A stretch of DNA of 64,000 nucleotides from Cyrtodaria siliqua (GCA_037043455.1 JAWPHD010003264.1:62001-126000), one strand, 5' to 3'; positions 56,301 through 62,617 are shown, counted from the first letter of the stretch. Translations and numbers: made by a program. The notes: generated by a model not told the origin, from the sequence alone.

Positions 56301-59218
56301 TTGCTTTAAGAGTAAAGACGTTTTGGTCCAACTGCTTCTCCCATTTTGTTGCTGCATCCTGCATATCCATATTCAGTTTGGTCAGGCGAAGGGTTTATGT
56401 CAAGCTGTTGTACTTTCTGAACCATTTTGACATTTATATGAGAATCCTCCAAGAATCCGGGATGCGGTAGACGAGAGTTTGTTATTCATTTAAGCCCGAG
56501 TATGCTTATTAAAGCATAAAATGAATGAGAGTTTATGGAAGTCTAATAATTTGGACAATATGCAATCGGATTAATGGAATATAATAATATTAATCATTTC
56601 AAGTTCATATCACGAAACTGCCCAAGTTAGAACTATCGTTCGAGGCACTTGTTTCAGCCAAAGGTTTTTCTGACTTTTCAGACAAAATTCAACTTAAAAT
56701 AAGCGAAACAGACAGTTTTAGTGGTATCCCCATTTCCTATTGATTCGTGCCACCCTATTGAATTCGTGCTCTTACAGTTGACATAATAACACCACTTGTG
56801 TACTTTTGTGCGTGTCCAAATGCTATTCAATTAATGCCAAGGTTTTCTTCCTGTCTACAAAAATCGGGAAAACCACCGGAAATGAGAGTAAAACAGGTAA
56901 AACAGGTAAAATAGACAGGTAAAACAGGTAAAACACCTGTTGTCAATATACTGCAATTAAACGTTTTTATACAACAAAATCTTACCAGCATGTGCTACTT
57001 TTGCTAATTTTTTAATAAGAAAATAAAACAGGTCAAGTCTATTTCTCACTGGCTTACATTTTAATAAAATATTACAGCCAAATGCCTGATCAGATTTACA
57101 CATTTCCCACTGGGGACCTCTTTTTGGATAAGCCAATCAAAAAGCACGAATTCAATAGGAAGCTTCTGGCTGATTTAGATCAGTTGACATGACCTACTTT
57201 AAGCCAGCTTTTTCACTTTCTTTTTGACATTTAAAGGTTATTTGATGATAGTTTATAGTTATTGAAATGTTTATCTAATTATATATTAAAGTATGTTTTT
57301 AATACCTTCAACCTATAACGCGCATGCGCAGATCGATCTGTTATGGGGCACGAATTTACAGGAGAAGGGCATAAATAAAAATACCTTAGTTTTAAAATTG
57401 GTTGAGAATTTTAATATGTTGGACAAACATAAATTAATACATCCGGAAAGTTTTATAGCAAACTATTGAGGCTATAAACTGAAGTTATTTGAGATTTGTT
57501 TATTATGCTTCTGCTGCAGCAACAAGGAGTTTACATGGGAAAAGCAAAGCCCCATCAAAAAAAGCATTTTGCCTGCAAAATATTTATTTCTCTGATTTTC
57601 AAAACTAAGGTATTACGCTTATGCATGCCTCCGGATACGATAGGTATCCGGGCCAACAGGTCATTTACCAGTAGGTATATTTTTGCATAACAAACATGTC
57701 AACAAACTAGTTAATTAAAAAATGTGTATTTAGGATATGTTCCTGCATTTTGCTTTAGTATTTTGATATAAATATTGGGTGGGTGTAGTGGATATGGAAA
57801 TGTGGTGATGGGGTTATTTGACTAACTCGATAAAGAGGAAGTTTCATTCAAATTCATTCTTTTTTGATTAAGCATTTTGTTTGGTCTTGCTTATATCATT
57901 ACTAACAAATATTGAAAAAAAGGCTTATGGTTTGCATGATGTTTCTTAGAAATATTTTTCTTTCATATTTACATATCATAGCATTTTATGAATGAAGATT
58001 TACAGCATCTTAAACAGTTTTCATTAGCCATCCCACAACCAAGTAGCAGCACAGCCAGATTAAATGCCCTTGTATTATGCATGTACAAACCCAGATAACC
58101 CAACTTACTATATTTAGATGGTCATTCAGTAACCCCACCCCAAACACACATGTATTGGGTATCCATAAATAACATGCCACATGCAAGTTTCATAACTCGG
58201 CAACTTATTTTGACGAAGTTATGTCCCCTATTGTACTCAAGGATTGAAACTTTATACATGTGTTGTTAAAAGGTAATACATGGGGTTGTGGCTCCCAGTG
58301 GCACTCACGAGTGCAAGACAGACTATCCTGTCTGGCTGAATTGTGTTCAAAATCCATTAAATCTTGTTGATAAGACATGAAAAGATATTTACATTGCTGC
58401 AAATTGACAAATAGAACAGAATAGTTTCATATAGACAAATACGACAACAATGCTGCATATAGACAAATACAATAGCATAGCTGATTCTGAGCTGAATATA
58501 GACAAATACAATAGCATTGCTGCATATATACATCAAGATTGCATCTTCATATAGACAAATACGAAGCAGTGCTGCATATAGAACAAGAAAGCCCCCGAAG
58601 TGGTTTTGATTTGACCTTTAACCTCTGTGACCTTGACCTTGGAGCAACGAACCTGGATTTTGCACGCGACACGTCTTGTTGTGATGAGCACTTGTGCGAA
58701 GTTATTTGAAAATCCGTCCACGAATGTCGGAGTTATTAACCGGATACGAAAGCACTTCTTTTTTACCTTTGACCTCTAAGTGTGACCTTGACCTTGGAGC
58801 CACTGACCTGCATTTTGTGCGCGACACATCGTCTTGTGGTGAGAATTTGTGCCAAGTTATTTGAAAATCCGTCCAGGAATGCCAGAGTTATTGACCAGAC
58901 ACTATTGTATGGACAGAATGACGGACAAACTGACTGACTGACGGTGCGACTACTATATGCCGCCCTTCGGGGGCATAAGAAGGAAGGGCGGCATAAGAAG
59001 AGATGGCGTGGCATTGTTGCATATAGACAAAATCAAGATAGCATTGATGCAGTATTTTTGTTGTGAAATGCAGATTTTCTTTAAACCAATGTATTGCAAC
59101 ACAAGCCTGCACCCCTTCAATTAATACAATTTCTTTTAATTTTGTTTTGCTACAGGTTGAAGAAGATGATGACGATGATGATGGCTTGGGTGAAGATGAC
59201 GATGATGATGAAAGCTAG
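20277..59218 (+). CDS. USO1: USO1/p115 general vesicular transport factor, 22 coding exons
   Basis: p115 is the dimeric golgin-type tether for ER-to-Golgi and intra-Golgi vesicles; it binds Rab1, SNAREs, GM130 and giantin. Twenty-two coding exons join in consistent phase to 2850 nt (949 residues; the human protein is about 960). Residues about 23-624 are the armadillo-like head, with LLDDRRDAVRA, IVAFENAFERLLDII, GWSAQKVTN and LLCGGLFSGDSLSNW matching known p115 blocks. Exons 15-21 hold the coiled coils and exon 22 the acidic tail that binds GM130/giantin. All introns are GT-AG; the weakest donor is exon 13. Introns make up about 93 per cent of the span and are full of repeats, several derived from the exon edges. 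Expression should be constitutive, but no core promoter was recognised upstream of 20277. Confidence 0.96.
20343..23403 (+). other. USO1 intron 1
   Basis: About 3.1 kb. 20343-22390 shows nothing I can place. A hAT-like element lies at 22393-23113. 23290-23350 (GGCAGAAGTTGAAGACTTGG) is related to 28005-28075 in intron 2. Confidence 0.6.
22393..23113 (+). mobile_element. hAT-like element with ZNF862-type transposase N-terminal fragment
   Basis: The ends CAGGGATTTAC and GTAAAACCCTG are imperfect inverted repeats of hAT form. Inside, 22676 begins MSKQTYGPF and 22798-22989 reads WLEKYKWLRFKNYEMFCDTC...HQDSKVH, the N-terminal BED/TTF-type finger seen in ZNF862/KIAA1586-like proteins. The frame is interrupted and no catalytic domain is present. 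No clear 8-bp target duplication. Confidence 0.6.
23404..23490 (+). CDS. USO1: USO1 exon 2, residues 23-51
   Basis: ASSSTLLDDRRDAVRAIKAM is the best conserved N-terminal p115 block. Acceptor TTTTCAG|GTT, donor CGG|GTAATT. Confidence 0.95.
23562..24900. mobile_element. Roughly 1.3-kb TIR element carrying a transposase N-terminal piece and a nested LINE
   Basis: Bounded by CAGTGTCCATTCTAGAA and its exact complement, with GTATT on both outer sides (possible 5-bp duplication). Near the right end, 24599 begins MSGKKNRRISDFF, the N-terminus style of ZNF862-like hAT proteins, with no catalytic part. Positions 24780-24880 hold tandem AATCCCCCC/AATATTTTTGAATTCCCCCC units. The LINE at 24054-24565 sits inside. 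Confidence 0.65.
24054..24565 (+). mobile_element. 5'-truncated Tx1/L1-like LINE with perfect 17-bp target duplication
   Basis: Flanked by AAACATCGCGGTTTGCA at 24037-24053 and 24566-24582. The insert starts with coding GFQITFDLKTVSFGLICKNN and continues ILNFIIIISKYFLYRNKY...DIEEIIAFSKNKLEQH, the C-terminal domain of L1/Tx1-like ORF2, to a stop near 24310. An AT-rich 3' UTR ends AATAAAATGTTAAAAACAAA. This 512-bp copy is young enough to keep its duplication intact. Confidence 0.88.
25259..25976 (-). mobile_element. hAT-like element with minus-strand transposase N-terminus
   Basis: The ends CTACTGGCCCGAA and TTCGGACCAGTGG are imperfect inverted repeats, with inner ACTGGCCC repeats. The minus-strand frame 25445-25648 reads MSNFLRYFDGAKPG...SKRAYEKERRKRTFQPN, the start of a ZNF862-like protein, then loses similarity. 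Only the N-terminus is present. Confidence 0.55.
27180..27305 (+). pseudogene. ZNF862-like transposase zinc-finger fragment
   Basis: One frame reads KRFIGFSSKWLTKFTWLLFD then IGEMKCDPCAKQ, the W-L...F-x-W-L...C-x2-C finger of the same protein family as the fragments at 22798, 24599 and 25648. Surrounding frames contain stops. Confidence 0.5.
28236..28340. repeat. Dispersed repeat shared with 50560-50660 (opposite orientation)
   Basis: GGCCGCGATTTTTCAAAAAC and GGCCGTGCAAAA plus flanking CACCCACTCC match, in reverse complement, a segment in intron 19. It begins with an A/T homopolymer run. Confidence 0.7.
28528..28666 (+). CDS. USO1: USO1 exon 3, residues 52-98
   Basis: KFRLEVGTQAMDTLVHILET then DRTDAEITGYALDAICNVMS; armadillo head. 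Acceptor TATACAG|AAG, donor GATG|GTGAGT (phase 1). Confidence 0.95.
28667..29203 (+). other. USO1 intron 3
   Basis: AT-rich, no repeat or gene recognised. Confidence 0.5.
29204..29307 (+). CDS. USO1: USO1 exon 4, residues 98-132
   Basis: LGGQFTEIFIKKTDNVGLLL block. Acceptor TTGTGCAG|ATG, donor GAG|GTAATA. Confidence 0.95.
29308..31571 (+). other. USO1 intron 4
   Basis: 29478-30090 is a dispersed bivalve repeat (AGCTCTACTGGCGGAAGGCC at its left, GAGTTATGGCCC inside), the same family as 41690-42806 but inverted. At about 30585 and 30860 there are two diverged copies of a GGCCCCTCTACA segment. The rest is unplaced. Confidence 0.5.
29478..30090 (-). repeat. Dispersed repeat, 'gggccataactc' family, inverted copy
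   Basis: Repeated phrases GATCTTTACCAAACTT, ATGAAGCTCGGACAAGTTTG and AGTTATGGCCCTTG. In complement these match the tandem units in intron 13. Confidence 0.7.
31572..31730 (+). CDS. USO1: USO1 exon 5, residues 133-185
   Basis: EYDFHVRWPTVKLLTIIL and HPMGVSKLMDLLSDSREIVR, head domain. Acceptor ATTCTAG|GAG, donor GAT|GTAAGT. Its 3' part is repeated twice in the intron that follows. Confidence 0.95.
31731..31985 (+). repeat. Two tandem partial copies of USO1 exon 5
   Basis: From about 31749 and again from 31873, the last about 110 bp of exon 5 recur, about 125 bp apart. Copy 2 keeps the frame (KCKEVQECILLLPMGLSKLM...) and has donor-like GAT|GTATGA. Copy 3 has an acceptor-like TTTTTTCACAAACAG before it, but GAT|ATAAGT in place of a donor. 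Confidence 0.88.
32196..32316 (+). CDS. USO1: USO1 exon 6, residues 186-226
   Basis: Contains IQKIVAFENAFERLLDII, nearly invariant in p115. Acceptor ATATTTCAG|GCC, donor GGAG|GTGAGA (phase 1). Confidence 0.96.
32317..32738 (+). other. USO1 intron 6
   Basis: Nothing recognised. Confidence 0.5.
32739..32929 (+). CDS. USO1: USO1 exon 7, residues 226-289
   Basis: VVEDCLLLLLNLLKNNSSNQ then NFFREGSHVKYLTPFFEL and GWSAQKVTNIHLLLQ. Acceptor GATTACAG|GTA, donor CAG|GTAAGT. Confidence 0.96.
33050..33285. repeat. Minisatellite in USO1 intron 7, 53-58-bp unit, about 4 copies
   Basis: The unit contains TTAGTAGTTGGCAACAGTC, GGTGATGGCATAG and AATAAGTACGCAAA. Not derived from a neighbouring exon. The rest of intron 7 (33286-33605) is unremarkable. 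Confidence 0.8.
33606..33681 (+). CDS. USO1: USO1 exon 8, residues 290-315
   Basis: LVRCLVSPSNPQQLISNCQK block. Acceptor TGTTACAG|CTG, donor TGTG|GTATGT (phase 1). Confidence 0.93.
33682..34458 (+). other. USO1 intron 8
   Basis: 33890-34310 is a diverged dispersed repeat (TATGGACACAATG(C/T)CTC and GAGTTATGCCCCTT, three copies). Confidence 0.55.
34459..34523 (+). CDS. USO1: USO1 exon 9, residues 315-336
   Basis: LVQQLCTILMASGVPADVLT. Acceptor GTTTCAG|GTC, donor GAG|GTAACG. Confidence 0.95.
34524..34857 (+). other. USO1 intron 9
   Basis: Nothing recognised. Confidence 0.5.
34858..34946 (+). CDS. USO1: USO1 exon 10, residues 337-366
   Basis: TINTVSEVIRG and FASVMAPSNPP. Acceptor CATTTCAG|ACA, donor CAG|GTAAGT (phase 2). 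Confidence 0.95.
35056..35172. repeat. 39-bp minisatellite, three copies
   Basis: The unit includes TCTGAACATCCACTGACAGT and AGTTGTCTCTGATGCAC. Confidence 0.85.
36732..37435. mobile_element. TA-flanked MITE-like element, about 700 bp
   Basis: The ends CTGGTCGGGGGCCACTTTCC and the complement of GGAAACTGGCCACCTAACCAG pair with few mismatches, continuing into CCGTCA. TA lies on both sides, suggesting a Tc1/mariner-type mobiliser. No transposase inside. Confidence 0.72.
38152..38306 (+). CDS. USO1: USO1 exon 11, residues 366-418
   Basis: PAIVVLLMSMVNEKQPFTLR then CAVLYCFQSFLYKNE. Acceptor CATTTCAG|ACC, donor GATG|GTGAGT (phase 1). Its last bases and donor are repeated in the next intron. Confidence 0.95.
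38307..38840. repeat. Minisatellite built on exon 11 3' edge and its splice donor
   Basis: About nine units of 45-58 bp. Each contains an exon-like CAGCCGATG, then GTGAGTAAG or GTAAGTAA, then ATTGTGGGGTGTGGATGGGG and GGAGGGTGGGGGTA. About eight extra donor-like sites result (near 38433, 38489, 38534, 38589, 38636, 38689, 38739 and 38790). Confidence 0.88.
39110..39315 (+). CDS. USO1: USO1 exon 12, residues 418-486
   Basis: ISAGQLLCGGLFSGDSLSNW and LATSLGNPPVSLLQQGCNIL, hallmark p115 blocks. Acceptor AATTTCAG|CCA, donor CAG|GTAACT. Confidence 0.96.
39334..40645. repeat. Array of about 16 partial copies of exon 12 3' end plus donor
   Basis: Units of 50-98 bp repeat the last 45-75 bp of exon 12 (CCAGTTGGCCACAAGTCTGG, CAGCAGGGCTGTAACAT(C/T)C, TCGCTCAG). 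Many are followed by GTAAGT and a GGATATGTAGTATTACTGG linker. Many copies keep a strong CAG|GTAAGT, better than the true CAG|GTAACT. Confidence 0.92.
40646..41191 (+). other. Rest of USO1 intron 12
   Basis: A G-run (about 13 G) at 40687-40700, otherwise nothing recognised. Confidence 0.5.
41192..41302 (+). CDS. USO1: USO1 exon 13, residues 487-523
   Basis: GGRVQTRIGILMLIATWLAD then CPASVAHFLFNTANVPY. Acceptor ATTTCAG|GGT. The donor TAC|GTATCC is weak, but the junction to exon 14 matches p115 spacing. Confidence 0.88.
41303..43123 (+). other. USO1 intron 13
   Basis: Mostly filled by the dispersed repeat at 41690-42806; 42810-43120 has nothing recognised. Confidence 0.55.
41690..42806 (+). 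repeat. Dispersed bivalve repeat, about five tandem 165-bp units in two blocks
   Basis: The unit contains AAGGGCCATAACTC, GGCTGGTTTTCGAACTTGTC and TCATTGATATTAACAATCTG. The blocks end in GGACGGACAAC...AGCAGAGCTAAAA (42246) and GGACGGACGGACAACC...CTCTACTGGCC (42800), separated by an A-rich run. Confidence 0.8.
43124..43245 (+). CDS. USO1: USO1 exon 14, residues 524-564
   Basis: NVQGLCAFLLGICVIYNDD. Acceptor TAGCCAG|CTA, donor CTGC|GTAAGT (phase 2). Confidence 0.93.
43325..44815. repeat. 37-bp minisatellite, about 40 copies, in USO1 intron 14
   Basis: The unit runs TGTATACAGATGGCACTCGG then ACATCGCAGGCTTACAG, with variants CGCTAGC (first copies), CCAGGGC and 38-bp units with one extra G. The unit has no stop in any + frame and 37 is not a multiple of 3, so all three frames stay open for over 390 codons. 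It is not derived from an adjacent exon. Confidence 0.95.
44816..45264 (+). other. End of USO1 intron 14
   Basis: A short diverged piece of the 'gccataactcc' repeat near 45025; otherwise nothing. Confidence 0.5.
45265..45446 (+). CDS. USO1: USO1 exon 15, residues 564-625
   Basis: TLRQIIEKRIGMEAFTDKL then VVFDFEFTRLYKQLE; end of the head and start of the coil. Acceptor TATTTCAG|GAC, donor GAAC|GTAAGT (phase 1). Confidence 0.93.
45447..46563 (+). other. USO1 intron 15
   Basis: Contains the palindrome 46188-46360. 45742-46077 is an AT-rich open frame with no similarity. Confidence 0.5.
46188..46360. repeat. 173-bp near-perfect palindrome
   Basis: The arms AAGAAATAGAACATCGTTTA...GAATTATCGTGTAATAT...TGTAAACAATAATTGCAC and the complement pair over about 75 bp. 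The centre is GAGCCCGAAGAGCGAG. Confidence 0.82.
46564..46685 (+). CDS. USO1: USO1 exon 16, residues 625-665
   Basis: REETKKQLANLKEHESIVS then QYKDLIQEQ, first coiled coil. Acceptor GTTTACAG|ATG, donor CAG|GTGAGT. Confidence 0.9.
47000..47238. repeat. Minisatellite built on exon 17 5' edge and its splice acceptor
   Basis: Seven or so units of 34-36 bp, each of the form GATGATGCATTACAATTTAC then ACATGTATGTTTAG. This reproduces the first 20 bases of exon 17 (GATGATGCGTTACAATCTAC) and the acceptor TGTTTAG. Units end TTTAG or TTCAG. Confidence 0.88.
47239..47377 (+). CDS. USO1: USO1 exon 17, residues 666-712
   Basis: REAEISIATKQVEEYSQQI then RQLKDQNALLKATK, coiled coil. Acceptor TGTTTAG|GAT, donor AAAG|GTAATT (phase 1). 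Confidence 0.9.
47378..47937 (+). other. USO1 intron 17
   Basis: No repeat or gene recognised. Confidence 0.5.
47938..48047 (+). CDS. USO1: USO1 exon 18, residues 712-748
   Basis: EEVRSLNERLQNLTIQLSEK then ESHIERL, heptad pattern. Acceptor TTATCCAG|GTT, donor TTA|GTGAGT. Confidence 0.9.
48146..48933. mobile_element. Pogo/Tigger-like non-autonomous element, copy A
   Basis: The ends CAGTCGATTTCGGTTA and the complement of TTAAACGGAATCGACTG pair, with TA on both sides. The interior has alternating 'tgcaattaaccg'/'tgcgattaaccg' motifs. No transposase frame. The same element lies inverted at 53556-54302. Confidence 0.82.
49217..49438 (+). CDS. USO1: USO1 exon 19, residues 749-822
   Basis: VLQQTVNRLNTELHELRVVV then SNKDADIHRLNTQCSHL, coiled coil. 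Acceptor TTGACAG|AGG, donor GTG|GTAAGT. Its last 33 bp with the donor seed the array that follows. Confidence 0.92.
49439..50225. repeat. Minisatellite built on exon 19 3' edge plus donor, 42-bp unit, about 18 copies
   Basis: The unit is TGTAGTCATTTACAGGAAGT then GGTAAGTACATTACATCCCTAG. It matches the exon 19 end TGTAGTCATTTACAG...GAAGTG|GTAAGT with an internal deletion of about 12 bp. Each copy recreates a strong donor. In the exon frame the unit meets TAG. Confidence 0.92.
50560..50660. repeat. Dispersed repeat shared with 28236-28340
   Basis: GCACGGCCGTTTTTGAAAAATCGCGGCC and a following GTGGAGTGGGTGGGG mirror the intron 2 copy in complement. Confidence 0.7.
50674..50932. repeat. 259-bp palindrome with A/T-run centre
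   Basis: The arms ACAGGTGTTCGGGGAGTAGC...TTAGACTTACACTTGAATTTTTCAG and ...AAACATCATTTAAATACTAAT pair with the right half ending GCTACTCCCGAATACCTGTG. The centre is poly-A, TATATTACTATACTAATATA, poly-T. Confidence 0.85.
50997..51179. mobile_element. 183-bp TA-flanked MITE
   Basis: The ends CAGTAAAACCCAGCTAA and the complement of TTAGAGGGGTTTTACTG pair; TA on both sides; AATGCAGC inner inverted pairs. Confidence 0.75.
51302..51600. repeat. Diverged right part of the exon-19 minisatellite
   Basis: GTAGTCATATACAGG, GTGGTAAGTACATTCAATACCC and similar units continue after the inserted element, more diverged than the left block. Confidence 0.75.
51601..52499 (+). other. End of USO1 intron 19
   Basis: Contains 'cagg/cccgcccgcatgtct' phrases at 51738 and 52268-52330 in opposite context, with CCTGGTTCTCAGGCC and GGCCTGAGAACCAGG as inverted ends (51726-51740 and 52340-52355): a TIR element of about 630 bp with no gene. 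Confidence 0.55.
52500..52658 (+). CDS. USO1: USO1 exon 20, residues 823-875
   Basis: LESRVSSLSEDVTKLTDEKN then TLHDRLKKANEENLNLIEKV, coiled coil. Acceptor TTTGCAG|CAA, donor CAT|GTAAGT. Confidence 0.92.
52739..53545. mobile_element. TA-flanked MITE-like element, about 800 bp
   Basis: The ends CTGTAAGAAATGGTTATTTAG and the complement of CTAAATAATAATTTCTTACAG pair; TA on both sides. The interior shows repeated 'ttagcgca/ttagctcac' motifs and no frame. Copy B of the pogo-like element follows ten bases later. Confidence 0.78.
53556..54302. mobile_element. Pogo/Tigger-like non-autonomous element, copy B (inverted)
   Basis: Ends GAGTCGATTCCGTCAAATCG and CCGAAATCAACTG, TA on both sides. It shares, in opposite orientation, the TTTTGAAACACAAAACCATTC and AAATGGGCTATGCAAATAAC parts of copy A. 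Confidence 0.8.
54303..55010 (+). other. End of USO1 intron 20
   Basis: AT-rich, nothing recognised. Confidence 0.5.
55011..55172 (+). CDS. USO1: USO1 exon 21, residues 876-929
   Basis: KKEQEDLLVLLADQDTKIDK then YKVKLKELGQE; DLLVLLADQD is a p115 signature before the acidic tail. Acceptor TTTGTCAG|AAA, donor GAG|GTAGGT. The exon is unusually G-rich and purine-rich. Confidence 0.95.
55679..55722. repeat. Perfect short hairpin
   Basis: TTACTGATTTTAATAAAC, GA, GTTTATTAAAGTCAGTAA: 18-bp arms with one mismatch around a 2-base centre. Confidence 0.8.
56734..57161. mobile_element. Candidate TIR element of about 430 bp
   Basis: TTCCTATTGATTCGTGC at the left and GCACGAATTCAATAGGAA at the right form imperfect inverted ends. 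Inside lies a short (ACAGGTAAA)n tract at 56890-56935. Confidence 0.55.
58420..59060. repeat. 'gctgcatatagacaaatac' minisatellite split by a MITE
   Basis: Units of 19-40 bp with CATATAGACAAATAC occur at 58430-58585 and resume at 59018-59060. The interruption (58589-58978) begins GCCCCCGAAGTGG and ends with the complement CCTTCGGGGGC. It holds two copies of about 145 bp with TGTGACCTTGACCTTGGAGC and TTATTTGAAAATCCGTCCA, a common bivalve repeat type. Confidence 0.8.
59156..59218 (+). CDS. USO1: USO1 exon 22, acidic tail, residues 930-949 and stop
   Basis: VEEDDDDDDGLGEDDDDDES and TAG. The Asp/Glu tail is the p115 segment that binds GM130 and giantin. Acceptor TGCTACAG|GTT. Confidence 0.95.
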   Translation, partial: VEEDDDDDDGLGEDDDDDES

Positions 59219-61560
59219 AATTAAGATTACAATATATAAATTTAACGCAAATTAAATTAAAGGAGAGTGATTCAGCAACTCCTGGTAAAATCAGCATCAT
59301 TATATAATGGAACAATGCAATGATTGACTCATGGTGAATGAGCTGGAGCCTCGGAGACTGGCTGTGACTAGTGGAGCTTGTGACTAGTGGAGCTTGGGAC
59401 AGTTTCCACACCAGCAGTGTCATATTGACACTGAGCACAGTTGATGGGATGTTTCCCAAATGTGGGGATGGGTATACATTTTCCAGGCTTTGCATTTTTA
59501 TCATTTTATGGAGTAGGAAGTTTTTAAAATAAAATTTAAATGTTTTTACGAGTTTAGGATGGTTGAAGCGACACAGGACACGTGCCTATCTCGATTTGTT
59601 TTAAAAAAAAGGTGTCTACCTAGTTTTATTTTTTTCTTACAATATGAATATTTGCTAATGTCTTCTATTAAAGTTCAAAATACATTATTTGGGCATATTA
59701 CCGATTATTGATTATTAATTTAGTAAAAATAATAAAAAGTAAATATAAATGACATATCCCTGATATTTCTAAAATAGCATTAAATAAATCAATCAATCCA
59801 GATACTTGTTTATCCAGATACTTGTTTTTGCTTGATAAATACTTCAAGACTGTGGTGTATCTTGGAATAAGTAAACAAATAAATAATGAAGGCGTAGGCA
59901 TGAAAACAACTCTCCGAGGCAGTCTTTTACAATTCTAATGTTTTTTTTCTTTGACTGCCTGTGATACAGGTTGTAGCTGTCTGGGCAGACCATTCTGCAA
60001 AACCAGAACTCGGGGTAGGAATGTCCGAGCACTTTCGTCGTGAAGTTTTATAGTTTTATTGGGAATTTGTAACCAGTAATTTTCAATTCATCCAGTGCCA
60101 TTGGTGTTCTTGTTATGGGTAGATGTACAACCGTTAACCACTAGTTTTCCCAACTGTTGACACAATTTATGGATTTTATTTCTTTTTTGGGGCAATTTAC
60201 AATTTACAGGGTTTTATGCATTATTTTAAAGATTCTAAACCTTTTACAAAAAGCCAACTCTAGGCAGCTAGCCATTACTTGTGGACATAACTAGTGTTGT
60301 TATATGGTTACATTGTAGTGTAAATGGAGGCTTTTAAATGTTTTTGTGAGCAGCGATTTAACCCAAAACTGTCGCTGTAAGAATTGTAAATGGGCTTTTG
60401 CAATAGGTTAGTTTCCCAGGCTTTTAGTTATTTATATCATATTTTGAGGGGCGACTACAAAACTATTGTAAATACATATAAATAAAGGACAAGATACAGT
60501 AGTTTCACATTGAACCCTCTCAACTTGCACAATTTATCAAGTATTGGATTTGAAAGTTTTTAATTTTGAAACTTTGAAACTTTAAATTAAAATTTACAAA
60601 ATTATTTGAAGGATTTAATTTCAACTATTTTCTTATTATAATTAATCTTTCTATAATTAATCTCGCTGAAGTAAATACTTTTTGAATACCGGTATGTTAT
60701 ACTTTTTTATATTTAAAAACTGTAAAACCATTTCTGGTCATGTGAGGTAGTTGTTTCCCTCATCCCTCGCCTTATTCTAGCGTTATTCAAATGCAGTTAT
60801 TGAAGTTTCTTATTGTTTTATACCTGTACTAAGCGCATAATGGGAGAACAATAATCCATCATGAGTATCCTTGTGAGATAGGGAAATCTCACACGAGAGT
60901 CAAAATTGTAACCAAGGACGAGGCTCTGCCGAGTTCCTGGTTGCAATTCTAATCCCGAGGATTCTTATATTCTCAGCTGTTGCTATTTCAGCCAAATGCT
61001 TTAAATGGGGCTTCCCGGAAAAAGGAAGTTTCCAATTTAAATCTTATTTTCAATTGCTTCCGGTTTTATTTTAAATGTATTTATGTTTGGTAAGGACCAC
61101 TGTCCTGATCAGACATCTGCATAATTGGGACGAAGTTTGCTCATGATTTGGGCGAAAGTGAAGTTTGTATGCATGCAGTTTAAACGGTTTTCATATGGGA
61201 AGTCTGTATGCATGTTTCAATTAAATCTGGTACAAAAAGTTTATTGTTGAAATTTTGTCAAAATTTATGAATGTTTGATGTAAAAAAAGAGAAATAAATT
61301 ATGATATATATTTATTATTTTCATGGTTTGTTAGTCATATTCCACATTTTAATAGTTATATTCCACATCATATTTAGTAGTACAATGATTTTAAATAGTG
61401 TTTAAATAAAACATGTCATGGGCAACAAGTGGTCCAAGATGTCGACAAATTGGTTGCTACACACTGTTCAATATGCACCTCTCTCAAGTGATTTAACCGA
61501 CGGATGCTCCCGGAAATGGATGCTTTGTATCAATGGAGATAAAAGTTGAAGGGAAATGTA
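59219..61560 (+). other. USO1 3' UTR and flank
   Basis: AATAAA-type signals lie near 59528, 60481 and 61291; which one ends the transcript cannot be decided. 60862-60975 is an imperfect palindrome (ATTGTAACCAAGGAC against GTTCCTGGTTGCAAT). No gene otherwise. Confidence 0.5.
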
Positions 61561-61656
61561 CAACTATAAACTTAAGTAGGTCCATGTGTTCTCCAAAAGA
61601 ACATATTGTTGCTTACCCCATTTAAAAGAAAATTGGCAATCCACTACATTGTAAAC

Positions 61657-62519
61657 TAGAACTGTCACCGGAGGCGGACTAATGCCCCCTGCTGGCAACT
61701 TGTTGGGGAGTGAGTAAACATACAAGACTTTGTTCCTATAAGATATATAGACATATATTGTAGAGAAAAAGCCTGGACAAGAATTTTCTATTTGACTACC
61801 AAGTATGAAATGCTTTAAAAATACAAAGGGCCATAACTCATTGAAAAATGATTGAACCGGAACTTCATGACAGTATGCACATCTCCATTTGATATTGATA
61901 CTTCCTAGCAAGTTTCAATAAATTCTAACGGAGTTTTAGAAATAGCCCGGACAAGAATTTTTGTATTATATATATATATTAGAAATACAAAGGGCTATAA
62001 CTCAGTGGAAAATTATTGAACCGGAAAGTCATGACAGTATGCGCAGATTGATGCTTTTGATGTTTGACAAAATTATAACTTGGGATTTTAGAGAAATAGC
62101 ACGGAAAAGAATTTTCTATTTCACTACCGAGTATGAAATGCATTAAAAATACAAAGGGCCATAACTCAGTAGAAAATTATTGAACCGGAACGTCATGACA
62201 GTATGCACATCTCCACTTGATACTGATACTTCCTAGCAAGTTTCACTAAATTCTAGCAAGGAGTTTTAGAGAAATAGCCCGGACAAGAATTTTGTAATAT
62301 ATATGTATTAGAAATACAAAGGGCCATAACTCGGTTTAAAATTATCGAACCAGAACGTCATGACAGTTTGCGCATGTCCACTCGATATTGATACTTCTTA
62401 GCAAGTTTCGTGAAATTCGAAGGAGTTATTAAGAAATAGTCCGGACAAGAATTTTGTCTACGGACGGACGGACAGAGGTGATTCCAGTATACCACCACCA
62501 CTTTGCGGGGTGTATATAG
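61657..62519 (+). repeat. Dispersed bivalve repeat, four 155-175-bp units
   Basis: It starts AACTGTCACCGGAGGCGGAC and ends ACGGACGGACGGACAG then CCACCACCACTTTGCGGGGT. The units contain CCGGACAAGAATTTT, AATACAAAGGGCCATAACTC and TCATGACAGTATGC. Confidence 0.8.
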
Positions 62520-62520
62520 A

Positions 62521-62617
62521 GGATCTGACATGAGTTGTCATTTCATACACAATTTTATTAAACAAATTCCTGGACGAGTTTAATAAAATTTTGTATGAAA
62601 TGACGAGTGTCGGATCC
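62521..62617. repeat. 97-bp palindrome
   Basis: GGATCTGACATGAGTTGTCA...TTTCATACACAATTTTATTAAAC pairs with GTTTAATAAAATTTTGTATG...AAATGACGAGTGTCGGATCC. It directly follows the dispersed repeat. Confidence 0.8.

Larger units (their letters stand above)
55173..59155 (+). other. USO1 intron 21
   Basis: About 4 kb. Holds a 42-bp hairpin (55679-55722), 'cttctccc' repeats at 56195-56345, a TIR element (56734-57161), and a minisatellite with an inserted MITE (58420-59060). No gene. Confidence 0.55.

Noticed and set aside
59136..59504. Minus-strand His/Ser-rich frame at the 3' end of USO1
   Set aside because: Antisense of the GATGAT-rich acidic-tail exon and 3' UTR.
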